Origin: a virus
DNA: 64,000 nt
IMG/VR virus record: IMGVR_UViG_3300028073_000008
Span: 1 to 64,000 of that record
Reading direction: 5' to 3' (one strand)
The notes beneath the pieces were generated by a model. The model ran no database searches. It saw only the letters and a list, made by a program, of their open reading frames with translations, and was not told the DNA's origin. The translations under genes and the position numbers were made by a program. Numbering within the stretch: position 1 is the first letter of the stretch; every line of letters starts with the position of its first letter. Shown here in pieces: positions 24,427 to 31,264 of the stretch.

Positions 24427-25381
24427 TGGCGTGGTTACCACTTACAAAAATATTGAAGCGTGTGCGACTCTGGACGGTTATAACATTGTGGTGCTTCATC
24501 CCGGGTGGTTCCGCTACATTGATTGCCCTTTCTATAACGAAGTCAAACTTGCCTATCCCCGGGCGTTGGGCAAGAAGATTGAGGAGATACGTCCGGATCA
24601 TATCCATATCGCCACAGAGGGTCCTCTTGGTCTGTGGGCTAGAGCATATCTTTCATTGGATACTAGCTATTCTGGGCGTAGGTACAATACTGCTTACCAT
24701 ACTAAGTTCCCTGAAGGTCTAAAGAAACTCTTAGGTATCCCCGAATGGATCACGTGGCTGTACATACGTTGGTTCCATAAACACGCAGGCAAGGTCTTGA
24801 CCACTACAGATACCATGGTGCGAGAGCTACACGCACACGGATTAGAAATGCCCATAGTGCCTTGGACACGCGGTGTTGATCGTGACATATTCAATCCCAG
24901 CTCTAGGACGACCACACAGTGTACCAAACCCTTGATGGTCTGTGTCAGCCGAGTTAGCAAAGAAAAGAATCTAGAAAAGTTCTTTGAACTGGATCATCCT
25001 GGCACCAAGATCATGGTAGGCGGCGGTCCTATGTTGGAAACCTACAAACGGAAATATCCTGATGTACATTTCGTAGGGCCAAAAACTGGCAAAGATCTTG
25101 CCAAATATTTTGCCAATGCTGATGTGTTTGTGTTCCCTAGTCGTTGGGAAACGTTTGGATTGGTCATGATAGAAGCCATGGCCTGCGGTACACCTGTTGC
25201 TGCCTATCCCTGCCAAGGACCACTCGATGTCGTGGAAGAAGGTGTCACGGGCTGTATGAACGAAAGTCTAGAACAGGCCGTACAAGATGCTCTCAAGCTG
25301 GATCGCGATCGAGTATTAGAAGGCAGCTATCGTTGGACCTGGGAACGAGCCTGGGAAATCTTTAAAATCAATTTGGTCTAA
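24377..25381 (+). CDS. GT4 glycosyltransferase, Agt/SQDX-like (334 aa)
   Basis: A full-length GT-B enzyme. The N-terminal domain has INGVVTTYKNIEACA and HIATEGPLGLWARAY; the C-terminal nucleotide-sugar domain has VSRVSKEKNLEKFFEL, VGPKTGKDLAKYFANADVFV and the E-x7-E block FPSRWETFGLVMIEAMACG. The adjacent PlcP-like phosphoesterase matches the known PlcP-Agt pair. In that pathway PlcP releases diacylglycerol from phospholipids and Agt glycosylates it under phosphate limitation. The substrate is inferred from that context only. Confidence 0.82.
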   Translation: MTKTILIITDNLPEQINGVVTTYKNIEACATLDGYNIVVLHPGWFRYIDCPFYNEVKLAYPRALGKKIEEIRPDHIHIATEGPLGLWARAYLSLDTSYSGRRYNTAYHTKFPEGLKKLLGIPEWITWLYIRWFHKHAGKVLTTTDTMVRELHAHGLEMPIVPWTRGVDRDIFNPSSRTTTQCTKPLMVCVSRVSKEKNLEKFFELDHPGTKIMVGGGPMLETYKRKYPDVHFVGPKTGKDLAKYFANADVFVFPSRWETFGLVMIEAMACGTPVAAYPCQGPLDVVEEGVTGCMNESLEQAVQDALKLDRDRVLEGSYRWTWERAWEIFKINLV

Positions 25382-25405
25382 TCGCTCAAAACGTAGTATT
25401 GGGTC

Positions 25406-25434
25406 TTGACGGGCCCACAGTTTAGCTATACACT
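25406..25434 (+). promoter_or_regulatory. Possible sigma70 promoter
   Basis: TTGACG (25406-25411), a 17-nt spacer and TACACT (25429-25434) lie upstream of the AAA+ gene. The -35 is good and the -10 weak. Confidence 0.35.
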
Positions 25435-25466
25435 ATACAAGCATTAACTAACTTCGAAAGAGCGAA

Positions 25467-26543
25467 ATGACTTACTTTCTCAAATCAGGCAATACCTATC
25501 GTGTTTCTAAGAAAGAAGCACTGGATCTACGCGAAACTCTTCCTGCTGGCAACTATGTCATCAAGAAGAACGAACTGACCGGTGAGCTTTTCTTAGAAGC
25601 TATCGATAAGTTTGAGATCAAGGGCAAGGTCTACGGTGACACTACTAAACGTGCGGATCGTATCCTTTATTCTTTTAACGATCGTCCTGCGACCACTGGT
25701 GTGATGCTTACTGGCGAAAAGGGTTCTGGTAAGACCCTGCTGGCCAAGATGCTGTCAGTCAAAGGCTACGACCAAGGCATCCCTACTATCGTTATCAATC
25801 AACCTTGGTGTGGTGAATCTTTCAATGCTTTTATCCAAAGCATCGAGCAGCCTGTGATCGTTGTGTTCGACGAATTCGAAAAGGTCTACGATGAGCAAGA
25901 ACAGGAAATGATGCTGACTTTGCTGGATGGTGTGTACCCAACCAAGAAGCTGTTTGTGTTGACCTGTAACGACAAGTGGCGTGTTAATCAACACATGCGC
26001 AATCGTCCTGGTCGTATCTTCTACAGCCTAGAGTACAAAGGTCTTGAAGCAGAGTTCATCCGTGAATACTGCGAAGACAATCTCAATGCCAAAGAACATA
26101 TCGATCGTATCATCGGTATCGCTGGTACGTTTGATCAGTTCAACTTTGACATGCTGAAAGCATTGGTTGAAGAAATGAATCGCTTTGGTGAAACACCTCA
26201 AGAAGCTATGACCATGCTCAACACCAAACCAGAATACAGCAGCGAGTCTCGTTATAAGATCAAACTGCTGGTTAATGGTGAGGAAGTTGGCGATGCTGAC
26301 TTCGAAGATAAAGAGTGGCATGGTAACCCGCTGAACAAGCGTGTGCGTATTAGCTACAAGAGCTACTCACCAGATCCTGAAGCAGATGGTGACTGGGATT
26401 GGGACACGCTGACCTTCGAGCCTCAACAGCTCAAGAAGATCGATGACAATGGCAATAAGTATGTGTTCGCTAACACAGATGGCGCACAGCTGGTATTGAC
26501 CAAAGTCAAAGAACAAAGCTACCGTTACTGGGACGCTTTCTAA
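25467..26543 (+). CDS. AAA+ ATPase (358 aa)
   Basis: Walker A GEKGSGKTLLAK (about 83-94), Walker B VIVVFDEFEKV (about 131-141) and sensor-1 LTCNDKW define a classical AAA+ module. It is flanked by an N-terminal 55-residue domain and a C-terminal acidic region of about 120 residues. Closest in style to MoxR/Bcs1-like phage ATPases. It probably remodels a protein complex; the partner is unknown. It ends before a G/C hairpin. Confidence 0.8.
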   Translation: MTYFLKSGNTYRVSKKEALDLRETLPAGNYVIKKNELTGELFLEAIDKFEIKGKVYGDTTKRADRILYSFNDRPATTGVMLTGEKGSGKTLLAKMLSVKGYDQGIPTIVINQPWCGESFNAFIQSIEQPVIVVFDEFEKVYDEQEQEMMLTLLDGVYPTKKLFVLTCNDKWRVNQHMRNRPGRIFYSLEYKGLEAEFIREYCEDNLNAKEHIDRIIGIAGTFDQFNFDMLKALVEEMNRFGETPQEAMTMLNTKPEYSSESRYKIKLLVNGEEVGDADFEDKEWHGNPLNKRVRISYKSYSPDPEADGDWDWDTLTFEPQQLKKIDDNGNKYVFANTDGAQLVLTKVKEQSYRYWDAF

Positions 26544-26556
26544 TTAAATAAAAACA

Positions 26557-26575
26557 TGGGGGTGAAAGTCCCCCA
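26557..26575 (+). promoter_or_regulatory. Intergenic G/C hairpin
   Basis: TGGGGG-TGAAAGT-CCCCCA (26557-26575) lacks a T run, so it is more likely an RNA-processing or stability element than a terminator. Confidence 0.5.
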
Positions 26576-26630
26576 ACTAACTTAAAGGAAAAACAAAATG
26601 AAATAGATTGAATATGCTTGTAAGGACGTA

Positions 26631-27173
26631 GTGTTCCATTTTAACAAAAAACACTTAGAAGACCAAACCATACCCATGTGGGTCTTAAAATTTCATGGGG
26701 AGACGTTATACGTCAATCATGTGGATTGTTCAGTTCCTTGGAGTACTAAGGAAACACCTGATAACAGTCATACAAAAGGTAGTATCAAAGTCAAAGATGT
26801 TTTATTACAAATTGACGATGAAAACAACGCTACTATTAAAACTCTCACACTCGTAGACAAATACAGACTTCGTAATCAGAAGTTGGGTATCACACGAGTC
26901 ATGTTTAGTCCCCACAGCGCCTTTCATAAGGCCCTACAGAAAAACGAGTTCAAACACAGTCCATTTAAGACTATCATAGGTCGTTGTTCTAGTTCGTTCA
27001 TTATCTGTGATCTGCTGAACAAGTCTGATATCACTATAGCAGCGTTGAAGTATACTGATAAGTTCCGTATCGTCAAACCAAACGAAAGTTACTTTACTGA
27101 GTATGACGAAATCAAAGGAGATAACATTCCTGTAGATTACGGACATCCTAGCACACCTTACGAGTACAGTTGA
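26631..27173 (+). CDS. Conserved T4-like phage protein; gene has an in-frame TAG at codon 3 of the natural start
   Basis: The frame from ATG 26598, behind a good aaagga site, reads M-K-stop(TAG 26604-26606)-IEYACKDVVFHFNKKHLEDQ and continues open to 27173. The conserved part clearly begins upstream of the only later start, GTG 26631, which itself has aagga 6 nt before it. So either GTG 26631 is used or the TAG is read through. The body (PMWVLKFHGETLYVNHV, then PWSTKETPDNSHTKGSIKVK) is a family I know from marine T4-like phages, function unknown. Confidence 0.65.
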   Translation: MFHFNKKHLEDQTIPMWVLKFHGETLYVNHVDCSVPWSTKETPDNSHTKGSIKVKDVLLQIDDENNATIKTLTLVDKYRLRNQKLGITRVMFSPHSAFHKALQKNEFKHSPFKTIIGRCSSSFIICDLLNKSDITIAALKYTDKFRIVKPNESYFTEYDEIKGDNIPVDYGHPSTPYEYS

Positions 27174-27181
27174 TCGGTTCA

Positions 27182-27210
27182 AAAATAGGGCTGTAAAGGC
27201 CCTATTTTTA
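27182..27210 (+). terminator. Rho-independent terminator
   Basis: A 10-bp stem AAAATAGGGC/GCCCTATTTT (27182-27191 with 27199-27208) has a 7-nt loop and flanking A and T runs; it could act in both directions. Confidence 0.85.
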
Positions 27211-27221
27211 TGGCTAGACCC

Positions 27222-27229
27222 ATTAAATA
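27222..27229 (+). promoter_or_regulatory. Late-type promoter motif ATTAAATA
   Basis: It lies 24 nt before ATG 27254, directly after the terminator. Confidence 0.4.
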
Positions 27230-27253
27230 TGTATATGGCCTGGGAGCAATGTC

Positions 27254-28039
27254 ATGGATCCAGTGACCCTATTTGCCCTAGCCAACGGAGCGGTTAGTGC
27301 CGTTAAGGCGGGGTGTAAACTTTATAAAGATATAAAAAGTGCTGCTGGGGACGTTAAAGACGTCCTCAAGGATCTGGACGCCCAATTCCATAAAGCCTAC
27401 GAAGGCAAAGGCAAAGCACCCCCTCCCGAAGCTGTCAAGCAACTAAAAGAAGAAAAAGCCCGTGTAGTCGAGCTTAATAAAAAAGCCAACAACAATGAAC
27501 AATCTAACATCTATACAGAAATCGGCAACGAGCTGGGCAAGTACTACGACAATTATTACAAATGTCAAGCGATATTCGAAGAAGAAGAACGACGCAGTCG
27601 TACTGAAGCTTACCACGGCGATGACAGTCTAGGCAAACGTGCTTTACAAAGAGTCTTGATGCGCAAACAGCTAGAGCAAATGGGCACAGAGCTGCGTGAA
27701 ATTATGGTCTATCAAAGCCCACCAGAACTTGGCGCACTCTATACAGAAGTAGAAGAAATGATGAAAGTCATGGGTAAAGAACAAAAAGCTGCCATGGCTC
27801 GAGAAATACAACAATATCAAAGAGAAGAACGCAGACGACAAATTAGAAAAGAACAGTTAACCAAACAGTTTACAGTAGGTATAGGCATCATGATAGTGAT
27901 ATTTGTCACTATGTTCATGTTCATGTATGTCATAGATTATAGACAAGAGCGTTTTCCTGATTTAGGTAATTGCCCTATGCCAAAAGGATCTTGGCTATAC
28001 AAAAAATGGACTAATACTATTTGGGCTACCTGTGAATAA
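27254..28039 (+). CDS. Coiled-coil protein with membrane segment, conserved in T4-like phages (261 aa)
   Basis: The N-terminus MDPVTLFALANGAVSAVKAG is a hydrophobic glycine-rich helix. Residues 40-205 are a long charged coiled coil (REIQQYQREERRRQIRKEQL), followed by one membrane helix (VGIGIMIVIFVTMFMFMYVI) and a short Trp/Cys tail. A similar architecture occurs in hypothetical proteins of cyanophages. Possible roles include tail tape-measure-associated or membrane-adaptor protein; none is established. Confidence 0.6.
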   Translation: MDPVTLFALANGAVSAVKAGCKLYKDIKSAAGDVKDVLKDLDAQFHKAYEGKGKAPPPEAVKQLKEEKARVVELNKKANNNEQSNIYTEIGNELGKYYDNYYKCQAIFEEEERRSRTEAYHGDDSLGKRALQRVLMRKQLEQMGTELREIMVYQSPPELGALYTEVEEMMKVMGKEQKAAMAREIQQYQREERRRQIRKEQLTKQFTVGIGIMIVIFVTMFMFMYVIDYRQERFPDLGNCPMPKGSWLYKKWTNTIWATCE

Positions 28040-28045
28040 AAGCTC

Positions 28046-28075
28046 TTGACAGAATATAAATAAACCTGCTACAGT
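28046..28075 (+). promoter_or_regulatory. Promoter for the tmRNA locus (overlapping sigma70 and late-type elements)
   Basis: TTGACA (28046-28051), an 18-nt spacer and TACAGT (28070-28075) form a sigma70-type promoter. A perfect late element TATAAATA (28055-28062) lies inside the spacer, so the tmRNA could be transcribed both early and late. Confidence 0.55.
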
Positions 28076-28076
28076 G

Positions 28077-28147
28077 TAGCACTATTGCTGTATGAAGCGA
28101 TGAAAAAGGTGTTCTGGACGCCGGGGCAGTACCGGCCAGGTCCACCA
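28077..28147 (+). ncRNA. ssrA: Acceptor (3') piece of a permuted two-piece tmRNA
   Basis: The right end is certain. T arm GCCGG-GGCAGTA-CCGGC (28120-28136) is followed by acceptor strand CAGGTCC (28137-28143), discriminator A and encoded CCA (28145-28147). CAGGTCC pairs over 7 bp with GGGCCTG at the start of the coding piece (28285-28291), and the pairing gives a G3-U70 wobble, the alanine identity element. The 5' limit is approximate. The acceptor piece lies upstream of the coding piece, the gene order of permuted tmRNAs known in Alphaproteobacteria, some cyanobacteria and some Betaproteobacteria. Confidence 0.85.
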
Positions 28148-28284
28148 AAAGCACAGAGGTTAGAGATGATTTTTTTACTTTGGAATTGGTTTGCTTACTC
28201 GAATCAAGATTCGGGTGATCTAAGTAGACACCGTAAACACACTACATTGTATGAAGATCTCTGTATGTGATCTGTGTTTTTGAT

Positions 28285-28448
28285 GGGCCTGAATTAGGTT
28301 CGACAGGGCAATGAGTATCAGAGTGGACAGCAGGGTAGGCGATGACCCTAAATCAAGCAAACAAACTAGACGCAAACGACAACGTTTACGCACTAGCTGC
28401 CTGAACAAGGTAAGCAGGGGCTGGTAAGCCTGGCAACAGAAACTTCCA
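28285..28448 (+). ncRNA. ssrA: Coding (5') piece of the permuted two-piece tmRNA, tag ANDNVYALAA
   Basis: GGGCCTGAATTAGGTTCGAC at 28285 matches the conserved tmRNA 5' end (E. coli GGGGCTGATTCTGGATTCGAC). The resume codon GCA is at 28372 and the open frame encodes A-N-D-N-V-Y-A-L-A-A followed by TGA (28402-28404). The tag differs from E. coli ANDENYALAA at two positions and keeps the C-terminal LAA degradation signal. A strong terminator follows. Between the two pieces lie 137 nt that would be removed by processing. No tRNA-like end follows the terminator, which confirms permutation. Confidence 0.88.
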
Positions 28449-28480
28449 AGATAGGCTACTTCGGTAGCCTATCTCTTTTA
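28449..28480 (+). terminator. Rho-independent terminator of the tmRNA locus
   Basis: An 11-bp perfect stem AGATAGGCTAC/GTAGCCTATCT (28449-28474) has a TTCG tetraloop and is followed by ctttta. Confidence 0.9.
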
Positions 28481-28500
28481 TGACAGAAAAGGAGAAAGAA

Positions 28501-28866
28501 ATGTCATATTGGGGGTATCATTTGATTTTGGACTGCGGAGATTGTAATGTAGACGCTATCCAAGACTACAATACGATCTATAATTTTACCAAGCAGTTGG
28601 TCAAAGACATTGACATGGTAGCTTTTGGTGAACCTCAGATCGTGAATTTTGGCACTGGTAATAAAGCCGGTTACACATTGGTACAGCTGATCGAAACCAG
28701 CAACATCTGCGCACACTTTGTTCCAGATGACGGCAAGGGTGGCAATGCTATGTATCTGGATGTGTTTTCCTGTAAAACATACGATGACCAAACTGTAATC
28801 GATTTGGTTAGAAAGTATTTTGGTGCTAAGACTATACGTCCATCATATCTAACTAGACAGGCGTGA
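28501..28866 (+). CDS. speD: S-adenosylmethionine decarboxylase-like protein (SpeD family, 121 aa)
   Basis: ATG 28501 has aaggagaaagaa upstream; the earlier ATG lies in the terminator tail. The length and layout match cyanophage-type SpeD: MSYWGYHLILDC at the start, GYTLVQLIETSNICAHF (58-74), LDVFSCKTYDD and VRKYFGAKTIR. AdoMet decarboxylase makes decarboxylated AdoMet for spermidine synthesis and needs a self-cleaving Ser. Ser67 and His72 are present, but the usual E-S-H around the site is T-S-N, so activity is uncertain. Confidence 0.72.
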   Translation: MSYWGYHLILDCGDCNVDAIQDYNTIYNFTKQLVKDIDMVAFGEPQIVNFGTGNKAGYTLVQLIETSNICAHFVPDDGKGGNAMYLDVFSCKTYDDQTVIDLVRKYFGAKTIRPSYLTRQA

Positions 28867-28907
28867 TCTGCCAGTTTTATGGCAGTCTTAGACCGTTAAT
28901 GATATAT

Positions 28908-28946
28908 AAAATCGTGTGTCGCTAAAAAGCGTACACGATTTTTTAT
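28908..28946 (+). terminator. Strong two-tier terminator hairpin
   Basis: Outer stem AAAATCGTGT/ACACGATTTT and inner CGCT-AAAA-AGCG (28908-28942) are followed by TT. A weaker hairpin CTGCCA/TGGCAG lies just upstream (about 28869-28885). Confidence 0.85.
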
Positions 28947-28961
28947 CTATAAGGAAAAACA

Positions 28962-29414
28962 ATGAAGAAATTTGTATTGGCATTTTTGCTCGCTTCAGGT
29001 CTTTCTTCAGCTGCTATGGCAGCAGAAGTTGGCGTTCGCGGCAGCTATGATTGGGGCTCAAACCCAGAACGTGGTGGCTATGGTGTAACATTGGGACAGA
29101 AGTTCGGTCCAGCAGGTGTGGAACTTGGTTTTGATCGTTATACTAAGAACGAAGATTTGAACAAGTGGAGCGTGGTGGGTTCATACGATGTTCTAACAGT
29201 GAACAACGCTACTTTCGCAGTCAAGGCCGGTGGCGCATATCTAGATCCATCAGTTTCAAAGAACGGTTATGCTGCTTTGGTTGGCGCAGGAGTTACTATT
29301 CCTGTAACCAAATCATTGGCCGCTACAGTTGACTACCGCTATCAAATTGGACAAGATCGTGTTAGTCAATTCGACGGCAGTTCTGTTCTCGCTGGTTTCA
29401 AGTATTCATTCTAA
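28962..29414 (+). CDS. Small outer-membrane beta-barrel protein (150 aa)
   Basis: aaggaaaaacaATG starts the gene. A signal peptide (MKKFVLAFLLASGLSSAAMA) precedes about 128 residues with alternating hydrophobic and polar strands, Gly-rich turns and a terminal aromatic strand (SSVLAGFKYSF), as in 8-stranded OmpA/OmpW-type barrels. It forms a monocistronic unit between two strong terminators. A phage-made outer-membrane barrel could block receptors against superinfection; this is inference. Confidence 0.75.
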   Translation: MKKFVLAFLLASGLSSAAMAAEVGVRGSYDWGSNPERGGYGVTLGQKFGPAGVELGFDRYTKNEDLNKWSVVGSYDVLTVNNATFAVKAGGAYLDPSVSKNGYAALVGAGVTIPVTKSLAATVDYRYQIGQDRVSQFDGSSVLAGFKYSF

Positions 29415-29427
29415 TTCTTGATATTGA

Positions 29428-29455
29428 AAAGGGCTGCTTCGGCGGCCCTTTCTCT
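29428..29455 (+). terminator. Rho-independent terminator
   Basis: AAAGGGC-T-GC-TTCG-GC-G-GCCCTTT (29428-29451) is followed by ctctt. Confidence 0.85.
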
Positions 29456-29483
29456 TGACTAATTTTCCTATTTGTTATAAACT
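29455..29483 (+). promoter_or_regulatory. Sigma70-type promoter
   Basis: TTGACT (29455-29460), a 17-nt spacer and TAAACT (29478-29483) precede gene 29509, which has taggagaatctcATG. Confidence 0.5.
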
Positions 29484-29508
29484 GTAACAAAACTTGTAGG
29501 AGAATCTC

Positions 29509-29892
29509 ATGTCGATGCATTTGGTTGGTCCCTGGTTATCAACTACCAGTACCAAGAAACGCAAGCATATCAAATTTAAAAGCGCAGAGCACAAGCGCAA
29601 GTACGAGGAAGAACGAGCAGAATGGGAAAAGCTAGTCAAGAAATATGGCATAGACAAGCTGCCCAAAACTACCAAATCCAAAGATACTTTCAAACCTACT
29701 GAAAGCTATCGTAGAGAAACTCCGCATATCCCTAGCTTAGATCCTACCAATATGGCTCCTTGCCTCAAGAAGGAAAGCCACAAATATACAGGTACGTTGA
29801 TCAAGGGTATAGCCACGATGCACAAGAGCAATGCGGTTCCTGTGCTTAACGATGAACAGGCTATAGAAATTTCCAAAATGCGCAGAGGTTGA
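29509..29892 (+). CDS. Conserved small phage protein (127 aa)
   Basis: The N-terminus MSMHLVGPWLSTTSTKKRKH, a Lys/Glu-rich middle and the C-terminal block YTGTLIKGIATMHKSNAVPV ending EISKMRRG form a family I recall in many proteobacterial phages. It is soluble, basic and of unknown function. A sigma70-type promoter suggests early expression. Its stop codon lies within the -35 box of the next promoter. Confidence 0.65.
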   Translation: MSMHLVGPWLSTTSTKKRKHIKFKSAEHKRKYEEERAEWEKLVKKYGIDKLPKTTKSKDTFKPTESYRRETPHIPSLDPTNMAPCLKKESHKYTGTLIKGIATMHKSNAVPVLNDEQAIEISKMRRG

Positions 29893-29918
29893 CAACTACT
29901 GTTGAAAAACTGTATAAT
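29889..29918 (+). promoter_or_regulatory. Consensus sigma70 promoter for a non-coding transcript
   Basis: TTGACA (29889-29894), an 18-nt spacer and TATAAT (29913-29918), both boxes perfect. No ribosome site or plausible start codon follows for a protein. Confidence 0.75.
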
Positions 29919-29924
29919 ATGCGT

Positions 29925-30234
29925 ATATTAAGTAAAAAAACAGTCAAAATCGACCTATATACTGGACGATCAGGACTAATTACTTTAAATATTATGCGGA
30001 AGAAACTCCGTGTAGCAATGAGCAAGGTGTTAGCAGGTAACTGCGAAACATCAAGCGATAGGGATCTTCGGAAGATTCCATCGTTGACAACTGGTATTGG
30101 TACATATGATCATCTGATAGCAAAGATGAAAGTGTGCCCGAGAGAGTATGCCAAAGATCGGTCCGAGGTCCGTGAAAATTCTCTGTCCATATGTCAACGC
30201 ATCGGTACGCTCAAAAAGTGTTACCGATTTTTTG
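29925..30234 (+). ncRNA. Structured non-coding RNA of about 310 nt with RNase P RNA-like motifs
   Basis: The unit is bounded by a perfect promoter and a terminator. Five segments match E. coli RNase P RNA in order: GGAAGAAACTCC (29998-30009; GGAGGAAAGTCC), GAGCAAGGTG then GCAGGTAACTGC (30020-30043; GGCAGGGTG then CCAGGTAACGCC), GATGAAAGTGTGCC then GAGAG (30125-30147; GGTGAAAGGGTGCG then AAGAG), GTGAAAATTC, and CTGTCCA then ATCGGT near the 3' end. Hairpins GCAG-GTAA-CTGC and GGGATCT-TCGGA-AGATTCC fit P8- and P12-like positions. The region of P15-P18 appears absent and a convincing P4 pairing is not seen, so it is reduced, degenerate or something else. Confidence 0.4.
30201..30234 (+). terminator. 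Rho-independent terminator of the non-coding RNA
   Basis: ATCGGTA-CGCT-caaaa-AGTG-T-TACCGAT (30201-30228) is followed by TTTTT. A second hairpin TTCACAC/GTGTGAA lies at about 30257-30280. Confidence 0.8.
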
Positions 30235-30307
30235 TTTCCGATAGTGACGATATAGTTCACACCTGTATTTTAAGTGTGAATTAAACAATAACATAGGAGG
30301 TTATTTT

Positions 30308-30871
30308 ATGGATAAAATCATTAGGATAGGAGCCGCTGCCCTAGGGTTTTTTGTAGTATTTTGTATCGTGTCTTCAGTGACACAGGCCAAGATGTTAAAG
30401 CTCAAGGAAAGCAATGCCCAAACTACTGATGTAGTCACAGTAAAGACCAGAGAAAAGCAACTGGACTGTTTGGCCATCAACATCTACCGAGAAGCCGGTG
30501 GTGAATCATTCGAAGGCAAGGTCGCAGTAGCACAGGTCACGATAAACAGGACAGAGTCGGGTAAGTTCCCTAAAGACATTTGCTCTGTGGTTTATCAAAA
30601 GAATGTCATAATGGAAAAAGTCGTATGCCAATTTTCTTGGGCATGTGGTCCAGATCATCTGAGAGCCCCAGTCAAGAATGACGCATATCGCGAAAGCTAT
30701 GAAGTAGCCAAGAAGGTGCTTCTGGAAGGTTTCCGTTTAGACATGCTCAAGCAGGCATTGTATTATCATGCCGATTATGTTAACCCAAGGTGGCCTTTTG
30801 AAAAGATCGGCAAAGTCGGTCAACACGTTTTCTATAAGGCACCGTTCTTAGGAGAAACAAATGGATCTTAA
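30308..30871 (+). CDS. Cell wall hydrolase, SleB/CwlJ family (signal-anchored endolysin, 187 aa)
   Basis: A perfect ataggaggttattttATG start. An N-terminal hydrophobic segment (residues 5-27) could serve as a signal-arrest anchor. The Hydrolase_2 domain follows, with CLAINIYREAGGESFEGKVA (catalytic Glu in YREAGGE), NRTESGKFP, CQFSWAC and ALYYHADYVNPRW. These enzymes cut peptidoglycan glycan strands. Its neighbour is a holin-like membrane protein, so this is the likely phage endolysin. Confidence 0.88.
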   Translation: MDKIIRIGAAALGFFVVFCIVSSVTQAKMLKLKESNAQTTDVVTVKTREKQLDCLAINIYREAGGESFEGKVAVAQVTINRTESGKFPKDICSVVYQKNVIMEKVVCQFSWACGPDHLRAPVKNDAYRESYEVAKKVLLEGFRLDMLKQALYYHADYVNPRWPFEKIGKVGQHVFYKAPFLGETNGS

Positions 30872-31184
30872 ATCTCTAAAATTTGATTTTGATTTAGAGA
30901 AGTTCCGTAACAACATTAGTGAAACATTTTCACATATTTCAGCAGAGACTTTGGGATGGGTCGCTATTTTGCTACTACACGCATCCACTATACCCAGTCT
31001 ACTTGCTGTGATGAGCGGCTTGACTGATAGGATGCCGCCAGTGGACATCGTTCTTTTAGTATGGACTGGCTTAACACTGTTATTCATCCGAGCAGCCATC
31101 CAAAAAGACATGCTTAATTTAATTACTATAGGTGTTGGTTTTATCGTCCAATCAGCACTTATGGCATTTATATTCTTTAAGTAA
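30861..31184 (+). CDS. Holin-like membrane protein (107 aa)
   Basis: It overlaps the endolysin gene by 11 nt. A charged amphipathic N-terminus (MDLKSLKFDFDLEKFRNNIS) precedes three membrane helices (about 32-52, 60-77 and 86-105). Similar proteins occur beside other genes in marine T4-like phages. The location next to the endolysin suggests a lysis role, but holins cannot be proved from sequence alone. Confidence 0.6.
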   Translation: MDLKSLKFDFDLEKFRNNISETFSHISAETLGWVAILLLHASTIPSLLAVMSGLTDRMPPVDIVLLVWTGLTLLFIRAAIQKDMLNLITIGVGFIVQSALMAFIFFK

Positions 31185-31191
31185 TTTGGTA

Positions 31192-31230
31192 AACACCACT
31201 ATTGACTTCGGTTGGTAGTGGTGTTATCAT
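31192..31230 (+). promoter_or_regulatory. Hairpin with a sigma70 promoter in its loop
   Basis: AACACCACTA/TAGTGGTGTT (31192-31201 with 31216-31225) encloses TTGACT (31202-31207); after a 17-nt spacer TATCAT (31225-31230) follows. The hairpin may terminate upstream transcription while the promoter starts the lipoprotein genes. Confidence 0.6.
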
Positions 31231-31264
31231 TTAAGCTATCAGTAATTCACACAGAAAGGCACAA

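Noticed and set aside
26598-27173. Genome-wide TAG reassignment to explain the in-frame amber
   Set aside because: Several intact genes in the window end in TAG at conserved C-termini (for example at 465 and 14567), and no suppressor tRNA is seen.
28148-28284. A gene in the spacer between the two tmRNA pieces
   Set aside because: The short frames start within the acceptor piece and have no ribosome site; the spacer is best read as the processed intervening segment.
29889-30284. 131-codon open frame across the non-coding RNA
   Set aside because: It begins inside the -35 box of a perfect promoter, has no ribosome site and runs through the terminator. The RNA-like motifs and hairpins explain the region better.
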